Of a DNA stretch of 41,639 nt, positions 1-7,335 are shown piece by piece. Made by a program: the position numbers and the translations under genes. Source of the DNA: DASPUH01 sp964518505 (lineage in GTDB: Bacteria > Chloroflexota > Limnocylindria > Limnocylindrales > CSP1-4). The notes under the pieces are model-generated. The model ran no database searches and was not told where the DNA came from. It saw only the letters and a program-made list of their open reading frames with translations. The stretch lies in NCBI GenBank assembly GCA_964518505.1, contig CAZFGT010000020.1:1-41639 (forward strand), read 5' to 3'. Every line of letters begins with the position of its first letter. Within the stretch, counting starts at the first letter, position 1.

Positions 1-1434
1 GGGGTCGTCGCCCATGCGCGCCGTGCCCAGCAGGTGCCAGCCCGAGTAGCGCATCAGGCGGTCGACCTCGACCGTGTGGGCGCCGGCCTCCTTGAGCGAC
101 TGCGAGGCCATCTCGATGTGGAAGTCCAGCAGGCGCCGCGAGTTGTCGGAGACCTTGTAGTGGATCTCGGGGGCGGGGATGCCTGACGTGTCGGTCAGGG
201 TGGACGACAGGGCGACCTGGTTGGCCGGATCGGGCAGGTCCTCGCCGAAGAGGCCCCAGTTCGCGCCGCGGCCCAGGTGCGAGCGGACGTGCAGGTGGTG
301 GTCGGGGCCCCAGACCTGCGTCCCGGCGCGGCTTGGCAGGGCGGCGTTGATCGGCCCGAACGTCGGCGCGAGGCCCCATTTGGCGCCGCGCAGGAAGCCC
401 CGCCGCTCGTCGGTCTCGTAGAACTGGAAGGACTCGATCGAGCAGCCGAACTGGCCCTGCCAGCTCTCCAGGTCCTCGTCGAACAGCCCGCCCACGTTGG
501 CGAAGGGATGCATCATGAGGCGCCGGCCGACGAGCCCGGACGAGTTGGCCAGCCCGTCCCGATGGGCCGGCGAGGCCGACAGCAGGAGCAGGCGTGGCGT
601 GCCGATGGCGTTGGCGGCGAGGACGACGACGCGGGCCGGCTCGAAATGCTCCAGACCCTCGCGATCGAGCCACGTGGCGCCGGTGACCAGGCCCGCCTTG
701 TCCGTCTCCAGGCGCCGTACACGGGCGCCGGTCACGAGCCGTGCGCCGGCAGCGATGGCCTTGGGCCAGTGGGTCAGGTCGGTGGAAGCCTTGGCGCCCT
801 CGTTGCAGCCCTGCTGGCACGTCCCGCGCTGGACGCAGGGGCGCCGTCCGTCATAGGGCACCGACAGGATGGAGTTGGGTTCCGGCCACCAGTGCCAGCC
901 CAGCCGGGCGTGGGCGCGGGCGACCTTCAGGCCGCCGGCGCCGATGGGCAGGGGCGGCAGCGGCGGATCCTCACCGCCGGCCGGGTAGGCCGGGTCGCCG
1001 CCCATGCCCGAGACGCCGAACTCGCGGTCGGTGCGCTCGTAGTAGGGCCGCAGCTCCTGGTAGTCGAGCGGCCAGTCGTCGGCGATGCCGTCAAGGGAGC
1101 GCACCCGGAAGTCGGAGGGCAGCATGCGCGGCCAGGCGCCGGCGAAGATGAGCATCGAGCCGCCCACGGCCGAGTACATGAGCGGCGAGATCTCGGCATC
1201 CGTCTCGTCGATGGGGTAATCCTGGGCGAGACCGCGGACGTTGGGGCTGGTCGACCACTGCTTGCGCATGGTCAGCTCCCAGTCCAGCTCGGGGCCGCGG
1301 TACTCGGCCTTGTCGTGCCAGTCGCCCTGCTCCAGGCAGACGACCCGGAACCCGGCCTCGGCGAGCCGCCGCGCCACGACGCCGCCCGACGCGCCGGCAC
1401 CGACGATCAGGACATCCGCGGGTTCCGTCGCCAA
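1..1434 (-). CDS. GMC-family FAD oxidoreductase (C-terminus beyond window edge)
   Basis: Flavin-dependent alcohol/sugar-type dehydrogenase of the glucose-methanol-choline family; the substrate cannot be told. The 478 visible residues begin with a Rossmann FAD motif (DVLIVGAGASGG, Gly12/14/17) followed by an acidic strand end (VVCLEQGDW). A cysteine-rich stretch (C200, C206, C210, CQQGCNEGAK) resembles the large subunit of membrane-bound gluconate/sorbose-type dehydrogenases. The run HLLGTARMG near residue 467 is the conserved C-terminal active-site histidine segment, so only some tens of residues are missing past base 1. I chose the TTG at 1434-1432 because AAGGAGG lies a few bases upstream and the FAD motif follows directly; there is no closer ATG. 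It stands alone on the minus strand downstream of the hydrolase gene, behind an inverted repeat at 1452-1475. The family call is secure; the substrate is unknown. Confidence 0.88.
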   Translation of the reverse strand, partial: MATEPADVLIVGAGASGGVVARRLAEAGFRVVCLEQGDWHDKAEYRGPELDWELTMRKQWSTSPNVRGLAQDYPIDETDAEISPLMYSAVGGSMLIFAGAWPRMLPSDFRVRSLDGIADDWPLDYQELRPYYERTDREFGVSGMGGDPAYPAGGEDPPLPPLPIGAGGLKVARAHARLGWHWWPEPNSILSVPYDGRRPCVQRGTCQQGCNEGAKASTDLTHWPKAIAAGARLVTGARVRRLETDKAGLVTGATWLDREGLEHFEPARVVVLAANAIGTPRLLLLSASPAHRDGLANSSGLVGRRLMMHPFANVGGLFDEDLESWQGQFGCSIESFQFYETDERRGFLRGAKWGLAPTFGPINAALPSRAGTQVWGPDHHLHVRSHLGRGANWGLFGEDLPDPANQVALSSTLTDTSGIPAPEIHYKVSDNSRRLLDFHIEMASQSLKEAGAHTVEVDRLMRYSGWHLLGTARMGDDP

Positions 1435-1451
1435 GAGACCCTCCTTCGCGA

Positions 1452-1475
1452 CCGATAGTAAACCTTATCTATCGG
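1452..1475. promoter_or_regulatory. Inverted repeat upstream of the GMC oxidoreductase, candidate operator
   Basis: CCGATAG (1452-1458) and CTATCGG (1469-1475) form perfect 7-bp arms around a 10-base AT-rich centre. The element sits 18-41 bases upstream of the TTG start, where a promoter core would lie, and is conspicuously AT-rich for this genome. A weak -10-like TACTAT is present on the minus strand. The operator role is inferred; no binding protein can be assigned. Confidence 0.4.
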
Positions 1476-1525
1476 CCGATGGCGGCGTCCCACGACGGGG
1501 CGCGAGTTCGCCTGGGCCACGGCGT

Positions 1526-1540
1526 GCACCTTAAGGGTGC
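1526..1540. repeat. Short hairpin in the 1435-1706 intergenic region
   Basis: GCACC (1526-1530) and GGTGC (1536-1540) pair around TTAAG. The 272-base intergenic region between the hydrolase stop (1707) and the GMC start (1434) also holds a second, widely spaced pair, ACGAAGA (1590-1596) and TCTTCGT (1637-1643). None is followed by a T-run on the minus strand, so a Rho-independent terminator is not supported. I see no gene in this region. Confidence 0.25.
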
Positions 1541-1706
1541 CCATCGACGAACATCGGGCCCCTGCTTCGGCGCCGTGCACCGTTGAGGCACGAAGACGAC
1601 GGGGAAACGGGGCCCGAGGGGCCTCGCCGCCTGCCATCTTCGTCGTTAGCCACTCTTTCGGTGGGCAGCCGCGTCCCCTCGGCGGCGCGCGGGCCAGCCT
1701 CTCTGA

Positions 1707-2600
1707 TCAGCGCCCCTTGGCGTACCCCAGGGCGGTCAGCTTGTCCCATAGCGACGCGGCGTTGAGGGTCTGGATGTGATCCATCATGTAGCCCTGCCCC
1801 ACGTCCACCGGGTAGCGCTCGTCGAAGCGCACGCGGGCGACCGTCTCGTCGCGAGACCAGCCCTTGGCCACGGCCGCGGCGACCGCGGCCTTCCAGTCGA
1901 GCAGGACCGAGCGCTGCGTCTCGATGTACTTCAGGGTCGTGACCGGCCCATGGCCCGGCACCAGGATGTCCACGTCCAGCTGCCGGATCCGCTCGAGCGA
2001 CTCCAGCCACTGGTCCACGTTGGAGGTCATCAGCCAGGTCTGGCACTCGCAGAAGATGGTGTCGCCGGTGAAGACGACGCGCTCCTCTGGCACGTGGACG
2101 GCGACCTGGCCGGGGGTGTGGCCGGGCGTGTACAGCAGGTTGAAGGTGTGGTCGCCGACGCGCAGGGTCAGGTCGCCGGTGAAGACGACCGTGCCCTTGT
2201 TGGGGTCGGCGTAGTACGTCTCGCGGTCGGGGATGATGCTGGCCGCCTCGGGGTCGTCGGTCGGGATGGCCTCGAGGGCGTAGGCGTACGGATCGAGGTC
2301 GGGCGTGGGGACCATGAAGTTGTCGAACAGCCCGCGGTGCTCCACGACCGTCCCGGCGCCCTTGAAGAAGTAGTTGCCGAAGATGTGGTCGACGTGGTGC
2401 TCGGTGTTGATGAGGTACCGGATGGGGCCGTGACTCTCCGCCTCGCGGCGCATGGCCACGGCGCGTGTCGGCAGCTGCGGCGTGTCGATGACGACGACGC
2501 CCTGCGAGGTCGTGACGAAGCTGGGATTGCAGCCGCGGAGCCGGGTCGTGGTGAAGACGTGGGGCGTCACCCGCTCCATCATCGAGGCCGCCTGTTCCAT
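1707..2600 (-). CDS. Metallo-beta-lactamase-fold hydrolase
   Basis: Cytoplasmic hydrolase of the metallo-beta-lactamase superfamily, 297 residues, no signal peptide. Metal-site motifs are present in order: EHHVDH at residues 67-72, TPGHTPG with H161, FTGDT with D180, and VPGHGP with H217. In the usual HxHxDH motif the first histidine binds metal; here that position is Glu67, so one zinc site is altered or this belongs to a subfamily with Glu at that position. The ATG at 2600 has GGAGGA 8 bases upstream. It is the last gene of a transaldolase - SDR - hydrolase operon, with a 19-bp gap after the SDR stop. Lactone, thioester or phosphoester substrates are all possible in this superfamily; nothing in the sequence picks one. 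Confidence 0.85.
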   Translation of the reverse strand: MEQAASMMERVTPHVFTTTRLRGCNPSFVTTSQGVVVIDTPQLPTRAVAMRREAESHGPIRYLINTEHHVDHIFGNYFFKGAGTVVEHRGLFDNFMVPTPDLDPYAYALEAIPTDDPEAASIIPDRETYYADPNKGTVVFTGDLTLRVGDHTFNLLYTPGHTPGQVAVHVPEERVVFTGDTIFCECQTWLMTSNVDQWLESLERIRQLDVDILVPGHGPVTTLKYIETQRSVLLDWKAAVAAAVAKGWSRDETVARVRFDERYPVDVGQGYMMDHIQTLNAASLWDKLTALGYAKGR

Positions 2601-2619
2601 GCTGGGTCCTCCGATCCGG

Positions 2620-3420
2620 CTACTGGGTCGCCGTCAGGCCGCCGTCGATCCCCAGCACCTGGCCGGTGATGAAGGACGCCGCGTCCGAGCACAGGAAGAT
2701 GGCCGGCCCGGCCAGGTCGCTGGTCTCGCCCACCCGCCCGAGCGGGATGCGGCCGACGATACCGGCCTTGAAGGCGGGATCGGCCAGGAGCGTGGCTACC
2801 TGCGGCGTGTCGACGAAGGTGGGCATGATGGCGTTGACGCGGATGGCGTAGCGGGCCCACTCGGTGGCCCACTGGCGCGTCAGTGAGCTGATGGCGCCCT
2901 TGGCCGCCACGTACGCCGAGTAGCCGGCGTTGATGCCCAGGTTGGCCCGCACCGACGAGATGTTGAGGACGGCGCCGCCCTGGCCGCGCTCGATCATGTG
3001 GCGCACGACGGGCTGGGTGGCCACGATCGTGCTGCGGAGGTTGAGCTCCATGATCCAGTCCCAGTCCTGGCGCGGGTAGGACTCGGCGGGATGGAGGACC
3101 TTGCCGGCGCCGCCGCCGACGGCGTTGACCAGGATGTCGACCGCGCCGAAGTGATCGACCACGTGGGCCACCGCGGCTTCCGCCGAGGCCTCGTCGGTCA
3201 CGTCGGCGAGCACCGCCACGGCCTCGCCGCCGATGCCCTTCACGCGCTGGACCGCGGCGTCGAGCGCCTCCGCCGTCCGTCCCACGACCGCGATGTGCGC
3301 GCCGGCCCCGGCCAGCGCCTCGGCCAGGGAGGCTCCGATGCCGCCTCCGCCGCCGGTCACCAGCGCGGTGCGGCCGGCCAGACTGAAGACGTCGAGACCG
3401 GCCGTCCCTTGCTCGCTCAT
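2620..3420 (-). CDS. Short-chain dehydrogenase/reductase (SDR)
   Basis: Classical SDR of 266 residues with a full NAD(P) Rossmann fold: TGGGGGIG at 22-29, an NNAG-equivalent written NAVG at 99-102, Asn127, and the catalytic set Ser155/156, Tyr170 and Lys174 in GYSAYVAAK. The C-terminal FITGQVLGIDGG segment is typical of the 3-oxoacyl reductase-like branch. It would oxidise a secondary alcohol or reduce a ketone. Its ATG overlaps the transaldolase stop as ATGA (3417-3420), so the two are translationally coupled. Its partners, a transaldolase and a metallo-beta-lactamase-fold hydrolase, point to catabolism of a carbohydrate-like compound, but the substrate is not readable. Confidence 0.9.
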   Translation of the reverse strand: MSEQGTAGLDVFSLAGRTALVTGGGGGIGASLAEALAGAGAHIAVVGRTAEALDAAVQRVKGIGGEAVAVLADVTDEASAEAAVAHVVDHFGAVDILVNAVGGGAGKVLHPAESYPRQDWDWIMELNLRSTIVATQPVVRHMIERGQGGAVLNISSVRANLGINAGYSAYVAAKGAISSLTRQWATEWARYAIRVNAIMPTFVDTPQVATLLADPAFKAGIVGRIPLGRVGETSDLAGPAIFLCSDAASFITGQVLGIDGGLTATQ

Positions 3421-4517
3421 GCCGGCCGCACGTCAGGGTCCGGCAGCATCACATCGCGGACGGCGCCGACGAGGTCGTGGTAGGACCGCACGAAGCCGCG
3501 CAGGGTGCGCACGGTCGCGCCGTACGTGTCGAACTCGGCGATCGACAGGCCGTCCGGCTCGTAGGCCCGCCCGAAGTCGGGGATGCGGGCAGCGAGGTCG
3601 GCCACCAGGTCGGGGTCGACGGGCACGTCGATACGCGACACGGGATCGATGCCGCTCTGGTTGAAGCGGACCTGCCAGCCGTGGGGCATGGTCAGGATGA
3701 CGTCGCCGCCGACGAGCTCCGTCCAGTGCAGCCGGTGGCGGTACGCCGCGGCGAGCAGCCGCGTCCGGTAGCCGCGCTCCTGGTAGATGCCGACGGCCCG
3801 CTTGAAGGCGGCGAGGCCGGCCCAGTCGAGCGCGTCGGGGTCGACGGCCACACCGTCCCGCTCGACCAGCACGCGCATCCAGTCATCCAGCCGGCCGATC
3901 ATCATCGTGCACACCGGCGACATGGCCGAGACATCGCCGCCCGACGCGGCGCGGGCCTGAAGCCCCCGCTCCACCGCCTCTCCCACGGCGAGGGCCTGGG
4001 CGACCGTGAAACTGACCGTGGCGTTGATGTTGACGCCCTCCGCGGTCGCCCGCTCGAGGGCCTCCAAGCCGGCGCTGGTGGCCGGGAACTTGACCTGCAT
4101 GTTCGGGGCGAGGGCGGCGAAGCGGAGACCCTGACTCAGCATCCGCTCGGCGTTGCGGTAGTTGGCCGGGTCGGTCTGCAAGGACAGGCGTCCCTTCCGC
4201 CCGCCGCTGGCGCGGAAGACCGGCTCCAGGACCGCGGCGCCGCCGACGGCCATCTCCTCGACGAGGGCCCAGGTCAGATCGACCTCGGTCCACGACGGGT
4301 GCCCGGCGATGAGCTCGGCCAGCCTGGGCAGCCAGTGGGCCTTCTCCTTGCGCATGACCTCGAGGACGATCGTGGGGTTGGAGGTGGCGCCCGTCGCCCC
4401 GCGCTCGACGGCGTACCGCAGCTCCTCCACCGCGCATGAGTCATTCCAGTAGTCGGTGGGCGTGTCCCTGACCATCGCCGCGAGCGGGCTGCTGGCCGGC
4501 GCCTCTGCCTGGGTCAT
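3417..4517 (-). CDS. Transaldolase-family protein
   Basis: Class I aldolase of the transaldolase family, 366 residues. The family strand with ATSNPTIV lies at 44-51, and the Schiff-base lysine is Lys143 in MQVKFPATSAG. VNINATVSFT at 162-171 is the conserved strand after it. Transaldolase moves a dihydroxyacetone unit between sugar phosphates; divergent members act as simple aldolases. The N-terminal 20 residues are poorly ordered. It is the first gene of the minus-strand operon and is divergent from the monooxygenase gene at 4572. No Shine-Dalgarno sequence precedes the ATG; instead TACCAT lies 6 nt upstream (4529-4524), as in leaderless transcripts. The separate location from pentose-phosphate genes and the company of an SDR and a hydrolase suggest a specialised catabolic rather than a housekeeping role. 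Confidence 0.85.
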   Translation of the reverse strand: MTQAEAPASSPLAAMVRDTPTDYWNDSCAVEELRYAVERGATGATSNPTIVLEVMRKEKAHWLPRLAELIAGHPSWTEVDLTWALVEEMAVGGAAVLEPVFRASGGRKGRLSLQTDPANYRNAERMLSQGLRFAALAPNMQVKFPATSAGLEALERATAEGVNINATVSFTVAQALAVGEAVERGLQARAASGGDVSAMSPVCTMMIGRLDDWMRVLVERDGVAVDPDALDWAGLAAFKRAVGIYQERGYRTRLLAAAYRHRLHWTELVGGDVILTMPHGWQVRFNQSGIDPVSRIDVPVDPDLVADLAARIPDFGRAYEPDGLSIAEFDTYGATVRTLRGFVRSYHDLVGAVRDVMLPDPDVRPA

Positions 4518-4523
4518 GCCGAG

Positions 4524-4529
4524 ATGGTA
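4524..4529 (-). promoter_or_regulatory. Leaderless-type -10 box for the transaldolase operon
   Basis: On the minus strand TACCAT (a TANNNT box) is followed by exactly 6 bases and then the ATG at 4517, with no Shine-Dalgarno sequence. This is the spacing expected when transcription starts at or beside the start codon. The same geometry is seen at 14081-14086. Confidence 0.45.
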
Positions 4530-4540
4530 TCATCATCATC

Positions 4541-4554
4541 GATAATCGATTATC
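4541..4554. promoter_or_regulatory. Perfect 14-bp palindrome in divergent promoter, candidate operator
   Basis: GATAATCGATTATC is its own reverse complement. It lies between the divergent starts at 4517 and 4572 and stands out as AT-rich in a GC-rich genome. Because it is palindromic, each strand carries GATAAT, a five-of-six match to the -10 consensus, so one element could serve as -10 region and operator for both operons. The FCD-type GntR regulator encoded at 6640 is the obvious local candidate to bind it; that link is inferred. Confidence 0.6.
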
Positions 4555-4571
4555 TGCACCAGCAGGTTCCC

Positions 4572-4859
4572 ATGTCCTATGTCGTGACGGCCACCTGGAA
4601 AGCCAAGCCCGGCGAGGAAGAGGCCGTGCGCGAACTCCTCGGCCGCATCGCCGCCGCCTCCCGCGAAGAGCCCGGTTGCCTGGCCTTCTGGGCCCACCGC
4701 TCCCTGGCGGAGCGAGGCACCTTCTTCCTCTACGAGCAGTACACGTCCGAACAGGCGTTCCAGGAGCACGCGTCATCGGCCCACGTCCGGGAGATCGTCC
4801 TGGACGACGCCGTCGCCCGGCTCGCCGTCCGGCAGCGCGAGTTCTTCGAGACGCTCTGA
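4572..4859 (+). CDS. Antibiotic biosynthesis monooxygenase (ABM)-like small protein
   Basis: A 95-residue single-domain dimeric alpha/beta-barrel protein of the ABM family. Visible signs are the first strand YVVTATWKAKPG, the helix EEEAVRELLGRIAAASREEPG, and the YEQYTSEQAFQEHASSAHV segment typical of the family. Members include quinol or heme monooxygenases and many small enzymes of unknown activity. I start it at the ATG at 4572, where homology-like sequence begins; an upstream GTG at 4524 would place the palindrome and promoter inside the gene. It is the first gene of the plus-strand operon and is followed 13 bases later by the phosphohistidine-domain protein. The specific reaction is unknown. 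Confidence 0.8.
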   Translation: MSYVVTATWKAKPGEEEAVRELLGRIAAASREEPGCLAFWAHRSLAERGTFFLYEQYTSEQAFQEHASSAHVREIVLDDAVARLAVRQREFFETL

Positions 4860-4872
4860 AGGAGGCTTCGCG

Positions 4873-6627
4873 ATGACCGAGACGGAGGAGATCCTGGGGC
4901 AGTTCCTGGGCGACGCGTCGTTCCCGGTGGCCTGGGATGCGGAGGTCGAGAAGGGCTTCTTCTGGGTCTTCGACGACCTCCACTGCCCCCACCCCATCAG
5001 CCCCATGTTCTTCGACATCGGCGGCTGGTGGCTGAGCTGCGATCACATGTTCCGCCGCTTCGGCACCCCGTTCGCCGTCGACTGGCTGGCCAAGAACGTC
5101 AACGGCTACGTCTACACGACGGCCATCCCGGCCGATCCGGAGCTGCGCATCGACGCCACCGAGTACAGCGCGCGCTACGGGGCGCGGGTGCCCCGCGATG
5201 CCGCCTACGCCACGACGATCGGGCCGTATCTGGACTCCGTGCTGCCGGTCTACGGCCAGCACTTCGCCGACTGGTGGCGCGAGCGGCTGCGCCCGGAGAT
5301 GGAGCGCAACTTCGCCTTCCTGGAGGGCCGCCTGGATGAGGCGGAGAGCCTGAGCCTGGCCGAGATGGCCTGCGTGCTCGAAGACGCCATCGACATCCAC
5401 GACCGCCACTGGAAGATCCACTGGATGCTCAACTTCGCCCAGCTGTCGGCCACGCTCAACCTGCGGGCGGTCATGGAGCGCACCCGCGGCAGCGTCGACG
5501 AGGGCCTGCTGGGCCGGCTGCAGAACTCGGCCTCGGACCGCAACTGGGACTCCATCGAGGCCCTCTGGCGCATGAAGAACGAGGTCCGCGACGACGCCCC
5601 CCTGCGCGCCGCGTTCGGGGCGACCGGGCCGGGCGAGATCAGCCGGACCCTGCAGGCCTCCGAGCGGGGCCGCCGCTTCATCCGCGAGCGCGTCGAGCCG
5701 TACCAGCGCGAGTTCGGCTGGCACGCCGTGTGGAGCCACGAGTTCATCTACCCCACGGCGCGCGAGGACATGGGCCCGGTCCTGGAGCTGGTCCGCGGTT
5801 ACCTGGACACCGACTACGACTACCCCTCGGCCATCGAGGCCATGCGGCGTGACATCGAGGCAGCCTCGCAGGAGATCCTGGCCGGTCTCACCGGCGAGGC
5901 CCTGGAGGCGATGCGCGCGGCCAACGAGGTCAACCTGCGGATGGCGCCGCTCACGCCCGACCACCACTTCTACATCGACCAGGGGGCCAACGCGCACGTG
6001 CGCCTGGTGCTCATGGCCATCGGCCGGAAGCTGGTCGCCGACGGCCGGCTGGACCAGCCGGACGACGTCATGTTCCTGCGCTACAACGAGCTGCGCGCGC
6101 TCATCGGCAAGGCCGCCTCCATCGAGGCGCGCGGCCTCATCGCCACCCGGCGGGCCGATCGCAAAGCCGCCGAGGCCATCCATCCGCGTGATTGGGTCGG
6201 CACGGTCACCCCGTCGCAGCTGGCCTTCCCGTACCTCGTCAACTGGGGCTACCCCGATCGGTTCTACCAGCAGCAATCGACCGACGACCGGCGCATCACC
6301 GGCATCGGGGCGTCGCCCGGCATCATCGAGGGCATCGCGCGGGTCGTCCGCACGGTGGAGGAGTTCGACGAGGTCCGCGAGGGCGACATCCTCGTCTGCC
6401 AGATGACCAACCCCGCCTGGGTGGTCCTCTTCACCAAGATCGCCGGGCTCGTCACCGACACCGGCGGCCTGACCTCGCACCCGGCGGTCCTGTCGCGTGA
6501 GTTCGGCATCCCCGCCGTCATCGGCACGTCGATCGCCACGCACCGGATCGCCACCGGCGACCGCCTCCGCCTGGACGGGTCGGCCGGCACGGTGGAGATC
6601 CTCGCCCGCGCCCCGCTCGCCACCTAG
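4873..6627 (+). CDS. PEP-utilising/phosphohistidine-domain protein lacking ATP-grasp
   Basis: A 584-residue protein matching the middle and C-terminal parts of PEP synthase and rifampin phosphotransferase, without their N-terminal ATP-grasp domain. Residues 1 to about 440 form a mostly helical substrate-type domain; the stretch GRKLVADGRLDQPDDVMFLRYNEL matches the segment that in those enzymes precedes the swivelling domain. Residues about 475-584 are the phosphohistidine domain, with ITGIGASPGIIEG and the catalytic GGLTSHPAVLSREFGIP (His536). Phenylphosphate synthase has a similar ATP-grasp-less 70-kDa subunit that needs a separate ATP-binding partner, so this protein may depend on another protein for phosphorylation; the dikinase-like product at 11888 is a candidate. 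A strong AAGGAGG (4859-4865) sits 7 bases before the ATG. The phosphoacceptor is unknown. Confidence 0.82.
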   Translation: MTETEEILGQFLGDASFPVAWDAEVEKGFFWVFDDLHCPHPISPMFFDIGGWWLSCDHMFRRFGTPFAVDWLAKNVNGYVYTTAIPADPELRIDATEYSARYGARVPRDAAYATTIGPYLDSVLPVYGQHFADWWRERLRPEMERNFAFLEGRLDEAESLSLAEMACVLEDAIDIHDRHWKIHWMLNFAQLSATLNLRAVMERTRGSVDEGLLGRLQNSASDRNWDSIEALWRMKNEVRDDAPLRAAFGATGPGEISRTLQASERGRRFIRERVEPYQREFGWHAVWSHEFIYPTAREDMGPVLELVRGYLDTDYDYPSAIEAMRRDIEAASQEILAGLTGEALEAMRAANEVNLRMAPLTPDHHFYIDQGANAHVRLVLMAIGRKLVADGRLDQPDDVMFLRYNELRALIGKAASIEARGLIATRRADRKAAEAIHPRDWVGTVTPSQLAFPYLVNWGYPDRFYQQQSTDDRRITGIGASPGIIEGIARVVRTVEEFDEVREGDILVCQMTNPAWVVLFTKIAGLVTDTGGLTSHPAVLSREFGIPAVIGTSIATHRIATGDRLRLDGSAGTVEILARAPLAT

Positions 6628-6639
6628 GCGCGGCTCACG

Positions 6640-7335
6640 ATGGCCGGCGTCGTCTCGCGCAGTGTGCTGGCGGACCAGATCCGCGACCACCTGCTGGAGG
6701 GCATCCTGAGCGGCCGCATCCCGCCCCACTCGCGCATCGTGGAGACCCAGGTGGCGCGTGAGCTCGGCACGAGCCAGGCCCCCGTGCGCGAGGCGCTGCG
6801 CGCCCTTGAGGGCATCGGCGTCGTCCAGATCTCGCCCTTCCGTGGCGCCCGCGTGCGGCGCCCCAGCCCGCAGGAGCTGCTGGGGGCCTACAGCGTGCGG
6901 GCCGCCCTGGAGGTACTGGGGGCACGCCAGGCCGTGCCCCGCATGACCGACGCCGACGTGGCCGACCTGCTGGGCTTCGGCGAGACCATGGAGGCCGCTG
7001 CCCGCGCGGGCGACGGGCGCGCGGTGGCGGAGGCCGACGCTGCCTTCCACGGCCGCATCGTCGAGCTGGCCGCCAATCCGACGCTCCTTGGCATGTGGCA
7101 GTCCCTGGCGCCGTTCTCGCGCACGTACATGAGCCTGGTCGGGCCAGGTGCCGACCCGGAGTGGTCGGCCCACCTGCACGCCCCGATCCTGGACGGGCTG
7201 CGGGCACGGGACGTGGAGGCCGTCGTGCAGGCCCTGGAGACCCACTTCGTCGAGGCACGTGAGAACATGGCCGGGCGCCTCGCCGAGGCCGAACCTTTGG
7301 CCGGCGACGCCATCGCAGCCCAAGGGAGAGCATGA
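6640..7335 (+). CDS. GntR-family transcriptional regulator, FadR/FCD subfamily
   Basis: A 231-residue regulator with an N-terminal winged helix (residues 10-75; VARELGTSQAPVREALRALEGIGVV is the recognition-helix region) and a C-terminal FCD helical effector domain. The FCD metal/ligand residues are visible as D133, H137, H178 or H180, and H202. FCD regulators usually respond to small carboxylates or related metabolites and repress neighbouring catabolic genes. It starts 12 bases after the previous stop and ends in an ATGA overlap with the P-loop gene, so it is co-transcribed with the genes it probably controls. The palindrome at 4541-4554, at the head of this operon, is its most likely target by position. 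Confidence 0.93.
   Translation: MAGVVSRSVLADQIRDHLLEGILSGRIPPHSRIVETQVARELGTSQAPVREALRALEGIGVVQISPFRGARVRRPSPQELLGAYSVRAALEVLGARQAVPRMTDADVADLLGFGETMEAAARAGDGRAVAEADAAFHGRIVELAANPTLLGMWQSLAPFSRTYMSLVGPGADPEWSAHLHAPILDGLRARDVEAVVQALETHFVEARENMAGRLAEAEPLAGDAIAAQGRA

Noticed and set aside
4441..7323. A 960-codon open frame on the minus strand opposite the phosphohistidine-domain gene
   Set aside because: High-GC DNA leaves antisense frames open; the translation is low-complexity and Arg/Ala/Gly/Asp-rich with no motif, while the plus strand encodes a recognisable protein.
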